Shown: positions 1-4,837 of the stretch, piece by piece
How the letters are laid out: each line of letters opens with the position of its first letter
How positions within the stretch are numbered: the stretch's first letter is position 1
NCBI GenBank assembly: GCA_902796625.1
Contig: CADBPX010000029.1
Span: 1-5,616, forward strand
Length of the DNA: 5,616 nucleotides
Direction: 5' to 3'
Source of the DNA: an uncultured Pseudomonadota bacterium
GTDB taxonomy: Bacteria; Pseudomonadota; Alphaproteobacteria; RF32; CAG-239
Position numbers and translations under genes: made by a program
The notes under the pieces: model-generated
What the model saw: only the letters and a program-made list of their open reading frames with translations
Databases searched by the model: none
Told to the model about the DNA's origin: nothing

Positions 1-1
1 A

Positions 2-199
2 CGCCACTCTTTTGCCACCCATTTACTAAATAATAATGCCGATTTGCGCTCGGTGCAAAAAATGCTCGGCCACGAAAATATTACCACAACCGAAATATAC
101 ACCCATATAACTTCGCGCAAATTATTGAATACCATCAGCCAAAAACATCCGTTGGCACAATATGCGGAAAGATTAAAAGATGAGCAAAATAAGCATTAA
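2..199 (+). CDS. Tyrosine recombinase of the XerC/XerD family, C-terminal end only (5' truncated by window edge)
   Basis: The last 65 residues of a site-specific tyrosine recombinase are present; the start lies before the window. The fragment opens with RHSFATHLL, which carries the second catalytic Arg of the HxLR box. LGHENI (catalytic His at fragment residue 24) and EIYTHI (nucleophile Tyr at residue 33, codon 98-100) follow, then the usual C-terminal tail with a His-Pro pair. Spacing between Arg, His and Tyr fits XerC/XerD, which resolve chromosome dimers at dif; integron and phage integrases share these boxes but usually have a different tail. The catalytic end is intact, so this is a live gene rather than a remnant. 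I cannot tell XerC from XerD without the N-terminus. The 3' end overlaps dciA by 20 nt, implying translational coupling and a shared transcript. Confidence 0.9.
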   Translation, partial: RHSFATHLLNNNADLRSVQKMLGHENITTTEIYTHITSRKLLNTISQKHPLAQYAERLKDEQNKH

Positions 200-707
200 A
201 AAGGAACACTCTCTTGATGATTTGACCAGTTTGGCTAAAACAACATTGCCGCTGGCTAAACAGTTGTTAGGAAAAAAAGGTTTTGTTGAAATTGATATTT
301 TACGCCATTGGTCAGAGATAGTCGGGCTGACGTTGTCACAATATTCATTGCCGCAAAAAATAACTTTTCCCAAAAACGAACGAACCGGCGGTATGTTGCA
401 CCTTTTGGCACTAAGCGGCGCCTTTGCGATGGAAATTCAGCAAAAGGAAAAGCAAATAATTGAAAAAATCAATACGTTTTTCGGATACGGAGCTGTCAAT
501 AAAATAAAAATCATTCAAACGGGAAATTTGTCGGATTTTTTGGCATATAAAAAAAACAATGATAATGTGAAAAAAATACTTGTATCAAAAAGAGAAGAAA
601 ATTATATTACGGAATTAACTAAGGAAATAAAAAACGCGGATTTGCGTGAAAAGGTTATAAAATTGGGGCTGTCGGTAATGGCGGAGAATTCCCAAAAGGA
701 GCAATAA
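180..707 (+). CDS. dciA: DciA-type DUF721 protein, probable DnaB helicase loader/operator
   Basis: This 175-residue protein belongs to the DUF721/DciA family. Its members bind the replicative helicase DnaB and replace DnaC-type loaders in most bacteria, including alphaproteobacteria. The sequence shows a helical N-terminus (about 12-40), the family block with W44 and I47-V48-G49 followed by a conserved-looking Pro (P58), and the second block at about 70-111 (GGMLHLLALSGAFAMEIQ, then FFGYGAVNKIKI). A Lys/Glu-rich tail at 115-175 includes DLREKVIKLGLSV, similar in style to the end of alphaproteobacterial members. The ATG at 180 is preceded by GGAAAG at 166-171, eight bases away. It overlaps the recombinase by 20 nt and is followed after one base by the dsbA start. 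Family assignment rests on motif recognition; helicase loading is known for the family, not shown here. Confidence 0.82.
   Translation: MSKISIKKEHSLDDLTSLAKTTLPLAKQLLGKKGFVEIDILRHWSEIVGLTLSQYSLPQKITFPKNERTGGMLHLLALSGAFAMEIQQKEKQIIEKINTFFGYGAVNKIKIIQTGNLSDFLAYKKNNDNVKKILVSKREENYITELTKEIKNADLREKVIKLGLSVMAENSQKEQ
695..701 (+). promoter_or_regulatory. Shine-Dalgarno site supporting a GTG start for the DsbA-like gene
   Basis: AAAGGAG ends seven bases before the GTG at 709. It lies inside the final codons of dciA, whose TAA stop is at 705-707. No nearby ATG in the same frame is as well placed, so this site decides the GTG start and points to coupled translation. Confidence 0.8.
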
Positions 708-708
708 A

Positions 709-1473
709 GTGGAAAGTTTTATTAAAAAATTAAGCAGAACGATATCATTTATTATACTGTTTTTTTTATCGGCATTTTTTTATTTTAATTTTAAGGGTTT
801 TGCCTATGTTGACGGCAAAATTGTGCTGCAAAACGATGCCGCGCAGGCTCAACAGGTAGAGGATATAATTTCCTCATTGCCGGTTCACGGTGCAGCAAGA
901 GTTTTACCGGCAAATATCCACATAAATGCCTCGGATAAGTTTGCCATCGGTTCTTTAAATGCTCCAATAACCTTATATGAGTATTCATCGTTGGGTTGCC
1001 CGCATTGCGCTGATTTTCACACCGATGTTCTTCCGAGACTAATTGAAGAATATGTTTCGCAAGGACTTTTGCGGGTTGTGTTTGTTAATTTTCCCCTTGA
1101 TAGAAAGTCTATGCGTGCGGCAATGATTTCAGAGTGCATGTCTTATGAAAATTATCACCAGTTTTTGAATACGCTGTTTTCCAACCAACGGTCGTGGTGG
1201 TTAGATCGTGACGATGAACGTTTATACCGCTATGCGGCGGAACATGGTATGGGTTATGAACAAACCAATGCTTGTGCCCATAACGATAATATAGCTCGCG
1301 AAATTGTTTCTAATCGGCAACAAGCACTTACTCAACTGCATATTCAGGGTACACCGGCATTTTTGTTCAGCGGCGCTGACGGCAATGAAATTATTTATGG
1401 TGCGCTGAATTATGCCAAGGCCAGAGATTATTTAAATCTGCGCTTGTATGGTCCGCAACCGGTCAATCAGTAA
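709..1473 (+). CDS. dsbA: DsbA/Com1-like thiol:disulfide oxidoreductase, membrane-anchored, periplasmic
   Basis: This 254-residue protein introduces or rearranges disulfide bonds in exported proteins. Residues 11-29 form a hydrophobic segment after a basic start, either a signal anchor or an uncleaved signal peptide. A linker of about 50 residues leads to a thioredoxin-fold domain with an inserted helical region. The active site is C97-P-H-C100 in SSLGCPHCADFH, the DsbA-type dipeptide, and the cis-proline loop is G214-T215-P216. Two further cysteines, C143 and C189, sit in the helical insert where the alphaproteobacterial DsbA of Wolbachia (alpha-DsbA1) is known to have a second disulfide. 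The gene uses GTG with a strong ribosome site. It lies one base after dciA, and its TAA overlaps the atpI ATG by one base. A DsbC/DsbG-type isomerase is less likely given CPHC and the single domain. Which partner reoxidises it cannot be seen here. Confidence 0.88.
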   Translation: MESFIKKLSRTISFIILFFLSAFFYFNFKGFAYVDGKIVLQNDAAQAQQVEDIISSLPVHGAARVLPANIHINASDKFAIGSLNAPITLYEYSSLGCPHCADFHTDVLPRLIEEYVSQGLLRVVFVNFPLDRKSMRAAMISECMSYENYHQFLNTLFSNQRSWWLDRDDERLYRYAAEHGMGYEQTNACAHNDNIAREIVSNRQQALTQLHIQGTPAFLFSGADGNEIIYGALNYAKARDYLNLRLYGPQPVNQ

Positions 1474-1766
1474 TGAAAAAAATACCTAAAGATCTTCAAG
1501 AGTTAAGCGAACGAATAAAAAATCTGAAACAAAAACGTGCCGCCCAATCTCGGAAAAAAAAGCCGATAACATCGTGGCAATACGCTTTTCAGGTTGTTTC
1601 TGATTTTGTTTCACCGGTTATAGTCGGATTGTGTTTAGGGTATTTTTTGGATAAATGGTTTGACACACGTGTAATTTTTATGTTAATACTTGCGATCTTG
1701 GGTTGCATTGCCGGAACTTTGAATGTATACCGAATAACACAAAAGGATATAAAAGGGAGTAAATAA
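1473..1766 (+). CDS. atpI: AtpI family F0F1 ATP synthase assembly protein
   Basis: This 97-residue inner-membrane protein belongs to the AtpI/ATPase gene 1 family (the PF09527 type), which assists assembly of the c-ring or Mg2+ supply for F1F0 and is not part of the final enzyme. A strongly basic cytoplasmic N-terminus of about 34 residues is followed by two membrane segments at about 37-59 and 67-86. The family signature is visible as G52xxxGYFLDKWF ending at residue 63, then a second helix with G77 and G81 and the NVYR exit at 84-87. It starts in a TAATG overlap with dsbA and ends in a TAATG overlap with atpB. It is the first gene of the F0 block, its normal place. Low sequence conservation in this family limits certainty about its exact role. 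Confidence 0.87.
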   Translation: MKKIPKDLQELSERIKNLKQKRAAQSRKKKPITSWQYAFQVVSDFVSPVIVGLCLGYFLDKWFDTRVIFMLILAILGCIAGTLNVYRITQKDIKGSK

Positions 1767-2491
1767 TGGAAGATCCTTTAGAACAGTTTGCCATAAAAAA
1801 GATTATACCGTGGAATGTTAACGGTTACGATTTATCGTTTACCAATTCGTCATTATGTATGTTGGCAACAGTTGCTTTTGTTGTTTTGGTTATATGTTTT
1901 TGTTTGCGTAAAAGAAGCATAGTTCCGACGAAGCGTCAGGCTTTTTTGGAAGCACTGTATGATTTTGTGCAAAGCATTATCGGCGACACGTTAGGGCACG
2001 AGGGGGCAAAATTTGTTTCTTTGATATTCAGCTTGTTTACTTTTGTTGCCGTCGGTAATATGATGGGTTTGTTGCCGTACAGCTTTACGTTTACCTCTCA
2101 CATTGCTGCTGTCGGCACATTATCGGTATTTTTTCTATTGCTGAATATTTATTATGGTTTAAGACATCGCGGCTTAGGCTTTTTCCGGAGCTTTTTTCCG
2201 GAAGGAATGCCATGGATTATGGCGCCGCTGATTATTCCGGTTGAAACGCTGTCGATGTTGGCAAAACCATTCAGTTTAACAATTCGTTTGGCCGTAAATA
2301 TGTCGGTCGGACACATAATGCTGGAAGTTTTTGGTACATTTATCATTGCAATGAAAATTTTTGGTTTCATACCATTGTTTGCCGATATGTGTATCATAAT
2401 GTTTGAAATATTTGTTACTTTGTTGCAAGCTTACATATACACAACGCTGAGCTGTGTGTATTTAAGTCAGGCAATCAGTGACGAAGAATAA
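1766..2491 (+). CDS. atpB: F0F1 ATP synthase subunit a
   Basis: Subunit a holds the proton half-channels and the essential arginine facing the c-ring. The 241 residues match the usual alphaproteobacterial length and start (DPLEQFAIKKIIP, then DLSFTNSSL). Five or six membrane helices are apparent. N98 to S106 reads NMMGLLPYS, the usual helix-2 block. E160 lies where E. coli has E196. The essential arginine is R174, in SLTIRLAVNMSVGH. H183 takes the place of E. coli E219, as in alphaproteobacteria and mitochondria. Q221 in LLQAYIYTTL matches E. coli Q252. The segment after the Arg reads RLAVNM where RLFANM is usual, which is odd (see findings). The start overlaps the atpI stop by one base, with GGGAG at 1755-1759 as ribosome site. 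A 31-nt gap containing TTAACTAACTAA separates it from atpE. Confidence 0.97.
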   Translation: MEDPLEQFAIKKIIPWNVNGYDLSFTNSSLCMLATVAFVVLVICFCLRKRSIVPTKRQAFLEALYDFVQSIIGDTLGHEGAKFVSLIFSLFTFVAVGNMMGLLPYSFTFTSHIAAVGTLSVFFLLLNIYYGLRHRGLGFFRSFFPEGMPWIMAPLIIPVETLSMLAKPFSLTIRLAVNMSVGHIMLEVFGTFIIAMKIFGFIPLFADMCIIMFEIFVTLLQAYIYTTLSCVYLSQAISDEE

Positions 2492-2522
2492 TTAACTAAC
2501 TAATATTTCGAAAGGATTTAAA

Positions 2523-2759
2523 ATGGAAAACGAAATTTTACAAGATAAATCAATGGCTTTTATTGCTGCTGGTGTATGTGCATTGGCAATGTCTGCCGCT
2601 GCTTGGGGTTTAACAAAGTTATGGACATCATTAATTGAAACCGTTGGTCGCAATCCGCAAGTTAAAAAAGACGTAAACTTGTACGGCTTTATCGGTATGG
2701 GTTCTATTGAGTCTATTGCCTTGTACATCTTGGTAATTGCCATTTTGATGATTTTGTAA
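2523..2759 (+). CDS. atpE: F0F1 ATP synthase subunit c (divergent glycine motif)
   Basis: The 78-residue protein is a two-helix hairpin forming the rotor ring. Helix 1 spans about 11-36, the polar loop carries R43-N44-P45 (the RNP/RQP signature), and helix 2 spans about 53-78. The ion-carrying carboxylate is E63, exactly 20 residues after the loop Arg, as D61 follows R41 in E. coli. Aligning on that Arg, the E. coli positions G23, A25, G27 and G29 become A25, A27, G29 and T31, so the packing motif is largely lost. W28, K32 and W34 in helix 1 are also unusual for a c subunit. E63 is followed by S64, and Y68 lies five residues on. The ATG has AAAGGA at 2511-2516. The gene ends in tandem TAA codons, 13 nt before b'. 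Confidence 0.95.
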   Translation: MENEILQDKSMAFIAAGVCALAMSAAAWGLTKLWTSLIETVGRNPQVKKDVNLYGFIGMGSIESIALYILVIAILMIL

Positions 2760-2772
2760 TAAAGGAAGTAAA

Positions 2773-3261
2773 ATGCCGCAGTTAAATCTGGCAACATTTC
2801 TTTCTCAATCTTTTTGGCTGATTTTAAGCTTTTGCTTGTTATGGGCATTGTTGGCGATTTTTATTATGCCGAAGATTACCAATGTAATTGAACAGCGTAA
2901 GCGCAAAATCAATGACTATATTCAAAAAGCCGAAAAGCTGAATATAAAGGCTCAAGCTTCTTTGGCTAAATATGAAGAAACGCTGGAAGAAGCAAAAAAT
3001 TCGGCCCAAAAAGAGCTTGATGACGGTCGGGCAAAATTAAAGTCTTATTTAAGCGAAACTGAGAAGCAAATGACGGTTAAACTTAATCAAAAGATAGCGG
3101 ATAATGAACTTTTGCTGGCCAAAGAAAAGAAGAAAACCATGCAAGAGATAGAGGCTCTTTCTGAAGATTTAGCCTACTCTGTTTTGCAAAAAATCGGATT
3201 TACGCAAATCAGCCGTAATGATGTTTCGCTTGTAGCACAGGAGGTTCAGTCAGATGGATGA
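2773..3261 (+). CDS. atpF2: F0F1 ATP synthase subunit b' (first peripheral stalk subunit)
   Basis: This 162-residue protein is the b' subunit, also named atpG or atpX in this group. It pairs with b to form the peripheral stalk holding F1 against rotation. The N-terminus MPQLNLATFLSQSFWL is typical of b', with a short periplasmic lead and one membrane helix at about 12-33 ending in MPKI. The rest, about 36-145, is a charged Lys/Glu/Ala-rich helix suited to a long right-handed or straight coiled coil, with ERxxxI-type repeats starting at E40-Q41-R42. Length and layout are ordinary for the family. AAAGGAAG at 2761-2768 provides the ribosome site. Its TGA stop at 3259-3261 lies inside the start of b, an 8-nt overlap, and the b ribosome site is inside its last codons. 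Confidence 0.94.
   Translation: MPQLNLATFLSQSFWLILSFCLLWALLAIFIMPKITNVIEQRKRKINDYIQKAEKLNIKAQASLAKYEETLEEAKNSAQKELDDGRAKLKSYLSETEKQMTVKLNQKIADNELLLAKEKKKTMQEIEALSEDLAYSVLQKIGFTQISRNDVSLVAQEVQSDG
3239..3244 (+). promoter_or_regulatory. Strong Shine-Dalgarno site that fixes the start of subunit b
   Basis: AGGAGG, a full match to the consensus, ends nine bases before the ATG at 3254. It lies inside the end of the b' gene. The next in-frame ATG, at 3347, has no such site. This supports the long form of subunit b, including its unusual acidic N-terminus. Confidence 0.85.
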
Positions 3262-3910
3262 GGATTTGATCGAAGATGTTGTTGAGGAAACCGTTACCGA
3301 GCTTCCGTCAAGTAATACCATAATTGATTCGACGCAAAATGCCATAATGGGTGTTGCTGAAAATGTTTCACAGGTTTTTGATTCGGCAAGTACGGTTCAT
3401 GAAACGGTTGCTTCTGCTCCGATATATACTGAAGTTCGCTTTTGGATTGGTGTTGCCTTTATTTTGGCGGTTTCTTTGATTATAAAGCCGATTATATCAT
3501 TTACAAAAAAAGCCTTGCAGCAGCGAGTGACGAATGTGATAAATGATATTGATGAAGCGGTAAAATTGCGTGACGATGCACAGGTTTTGTTGGCTGATTA
3601 TGAACGTAAATTTATAAACGTTGAGAAAGAGGCTCAGCAGATTCTTGATCGCGGCCGGAAGAACTTGCAGAACTTGCAAAATATTGAAACCGCAAAAATG
3701 AAAGAAAACTTGCAAAACAAAGAACGTGAGACTCAACGTCGCATTTTAACATCGACGGAAAAGGCCAAAAATGAAATCAACTCGTCGGTAAGCAGTCTTT
3801 CTATAAATTTGGCACAGCGAGTGATAAATAAATACTTGGCAAATACTGCCAAAAGCCAATTGATAGATGAGGCTATTGCTGATCTGGATCGGTTCATTAA
3901 GAAGGCCTAG
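3254..3910 (+). CDS. atpF: F0F1 ATP synthase subunit b with an acidic N-terminal extension
   Basis: Subunit b forms the second peripheral-stalk helix with b'. The core from about residue 58 is typical. A short lead ends in EVRFWIGVAFIL, the membrane helix spans about 63-80 and ends in KPI, and a long charged helix follows (about 84-195) with QQRVTNVINDIDEAVKLRDDAQ and LLADYERK, then a C-terminal helical segment for delta-subunit contact. The total of 218 residues is 50-60 longer than usual b proteins. The excess lies before the membrane helix: eight acidic residues in the first 16, then a Ser/Thr/Val-rich stretch (17-57) with no hydrophobic run. On the known topology of b this part should lie in the periplasm. 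A perfect ribosome site supports the long start. It is last in the operon; its TAG is followed 22 nt later by a terminator. Confidence 0.93.
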   Translation: MDEDLIEDVVEETVTELPSSNTIIDSTQNAIMGVAENVSQVFDSASTVHETVASAPIYTEVRFWIGVAFILAVSLIIKPIISFTKKALQQRVTNVINDIDEAVKLRDDAQVLLADYERKFINVEKEAQQILDRGRKNLQNLQNIETAKMKENLQNKERETQRRILTSTEKAKNEINSSVSSLSINLAQRVINKYLANTAKSQLIDEAIADLDRFIKKA

Positions 3911-3932
3911 AAAAATTTTCTTAATACCACGG

Positions 3933-3962
3933 AAAAAACCACGCGATTAACGCGTGGTTTTT
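3933..3962. terminator. Bidirectional intrinsic terminator between atpF and the small coiled-coil gene
   Basis: CCACGCG (3939-3945) pairs with CGCGTGG (3951-3957) around the five-base loop ATTAA. A run of six A precedes and a run of five T follows, so the hairpin works on both strands. It ends the ATP synthase operon on the plus strand and the converging small gene on the minus strand. The TAA stop of the minus gene is read from the loop itself (3947-3949). Confidence 0.88.
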
Positions 3963-4183
3963 CTTGCAGAAGAGCTTCTGTCGCTTTCTTTGGCGAAATA
4001 CTTCATAATTTTTTCATGATCCTTCATCAATTGTTTGTGTTCCTTAACAAATTGCTTATAATCTTCTTCAAGTTTTAAGACGTTTTTTTCAAGTTTGTCG
4101 TTACCGGTTGTACCGGCGTTTTTTGTTACTTTTTTACGGCCTTTAATTTCATTTTTTTTAACACCGTTATTTATTTTATCCAT
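3947..4183 (-). CDS. Small lysine-rich coiled-coil protein of unknown function
   Basis: I do not recognise this 78-residue protein. An ATG at 4189 would add two residues, but the AAGGAG at 4191-4196 is only one base from it and seven from the ATG at 4183, so the latter is preferred. Residues 1-30 are basic and polar (KKNEIKGRKKVTK), without membrane or signal character. Residues 31-63 show an unbroken heptad pattern: L31, L38, F45, L52, I59 alternate with V35, Y42, H49, H56, F63. The units KEHKQLM and KDHEKIM read as a near-repeat. The tail is Ser/Arg-rich and ends KTTR. A cytoplasmic oligomer, possibly binding nucleic acid through its basic ends, is conceivable but only inferred. The gene stands alone between two terminators, converging on atpF. 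The good ribosome site and the regular heptads argue that it is translated. Confidence 0.72.
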   Translation of the reverse strand: MDKINNGVKKNEIKGRKKVTKNAGTTGNDKLEKNVLKLEEDYKQFVKEHKQLMKDHEKIMKYFAKESDRSSSARKTTR

Positions 4184-4190
4184 ATTCATT

Positions 4191-4196
4191 CTCCTT
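4191..4196 (-). promoter_or_regulatory. Shine-Dalgarno site choosing the start of the small coiled-coil gene
   Basis: On the minus strand this reads AAGGAG. It is one base from an ATG at 4189 and seven bases from the in-frame ATG at 4183. Normal spacing favours 4183. Confidence 0.7.
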
Positions 4197-4216
4197 AGAA
4201 TTATTGTGACACTAAC

Positions 4217-4244
4217 GATATATTTTTAATTATTGTTGATTCAA
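4217..4244 (-). promoter_or_regulatory. Candidate sigma-70-like promoter for the small coiled-coil gene
   Basis: On the minus strand TTGAAT (4239-4244) and TATATC (4217-4222) are separated by 16 bases, each a 4 to 5 of 6 match to the -35 and -10 consensus. The -35 box sits in an 11-bp palindrome, GTTGA-T-TCAAC (4235-4245), which might be an operator half-pair or chance. The gene needs its own promoter because a terminator lies upstream at 4270-4307. The region is AT-rich, so box matches are weak evidence. Confidence 0.38.
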
Positions 4245-4269
4245 CTAAATAAAATGTCTAGGAAGGCGC

Positions 4270-4307
4270 AAAAAAAAAGAGATAACACATCGTTATCTCT
4301 TTTTTTT
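4270..4307 (-). terminator. Strong intrinsic terminator after the six-cysteine protein gene
   Basis: AGAGATAAC (4278-4286) pairs perfectly with GTTATCTCT (4292-4300) around the loop ACATC. Flanking runs of A (4270-4277) and T (4301-4307) extend the stem and give a T-tract in either direction. It lies 15 nt past the stop of the minus-strand gene at 4323, so it ends the barrel/six-cysteine operon. Nothing on the plus strand requires it. Confidence 0.87.
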
Positions 4308-4322
4308 GTAACTGCCATGATT

Positions 4323-4823
4323 TTATTCAATAGCATATATATCTTTCAGATACCAAACATTTTCCGGTTTCTGTCCCAAAACGTAGATAATTGTACCTTG
4401 GCATAATCCGAACCAGTTACCGTTGCAAGTGCTTTCGGTATAGATTTCGACGGAATTATTACCGATAGATTTACGATCGACAATTTTATAATTCATTTCC
4501 GTAGGTCTTTCAACGCTTGGATCCTGCATAAAAATAAACTTCGGCAGATCTGATTTGGCGCAATCGGCGAAATCGGGATTTAGTGTGCATTTAACCGCTT
4601 TTTCGACGGTGCAGAATTGTCCGTCATCGATGGTGCAATTTTCCTGCAAATTATCTTTATTAAAGCTGAAAACTTGTTCTGGGATCGGAGTTTCTTTAAC
4701 TTCATTAACCTCTTCTTGCGGTTCTGTAATTTCGTCGGAAGCCGTTTTAGTTTTGCGAACCAACACAAAACTCAAGGCAAGTAAAGCCATTAAAGCGCAA
4801 ATAACAATAAATTTTTTAAGCAT
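4323..4823 (-). CDS. Membrane-anchored envelope protein with six cysteines, function unknown
   Basis: I cannot assign a family to this 166-residue protein. It begins with a basic start and a hydrophobic helix at about 5-22, followed by a Glu/Pro-rich linker at 29-50 that looks extended and disordered. The rest (about 51-166) is a compact domain with C63, C71, C79, C88, C133 and C141, enough for three disulfides. The C-terminal half alternates short hydrophobic strands (YKIVDRKSI, VEIYTES, GTIIYVLG, VWYLKDIYAIE), suggesting a beta-rich fold. C9 lies inside the hydrophobic helix and no proper lipobox precedes it, so this is probably not a lipoprotein. Even numbers of cysteines outside the anchor fit an oxidising periplasm and a DsbA client, by inference. 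GAGGA at 4828-4832 is the ribosome site. It follows the barrel gene by 14 nt and is probably cotranscribed. Confidence 0.75.
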   Translation of the reverse strand: MLKKFIVICALMALLALSFVLVRKTKTASDEITEPQEEVNEVKETPIPEQVFSFNKDNLQENCTIDDGQFCTVEKAVKCTLNPDFADCAKSDLPKFIFMQDPSVERPTEMNYKIVDRKSIGNNSVEIYTESTCNGNWFGLCQGTIIYVLGQKPENVWYLKDIYAIE

Positions 4824-4837
4824 GATTTCCTCGCAAA

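Noticed and set aside
2489..2502. TAATTAACTAACTA repeat after atpB as a regulatory element
   Set aside because: It is a short AT-rich run of two to three units with no hairpin; it only adds spare stop codons before atpE.
2492..2848. Minus-strand open frame of 118 codons across atpE
   Set aside because: It lies opposite atpE and the start of b', both certain genes, and shows no family features.
3347..3349. Later ATG as the true start of subunit b
   Set aside because: No Shine-Dalgarno site precedes it, whereas the ATG at 3254 has a perfect one at good spacing; it would also still leave a longer than usual N-terminus.
4198..4268. Small RNA or riboswitch in the gap upstream of the coiled-coil gene
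   Set aside because: Only an 11-bp palindrome and promoter-like boxes are seen; there is no conserved stem set or its own terminator in that direction.
4797..4799. Lipoprotein cysteine (C9) in the six-cysteine protein
   Set aside because: The residues before it (IVI) do not form a lipobox and it sits in the middle of the hydrophobic segment.
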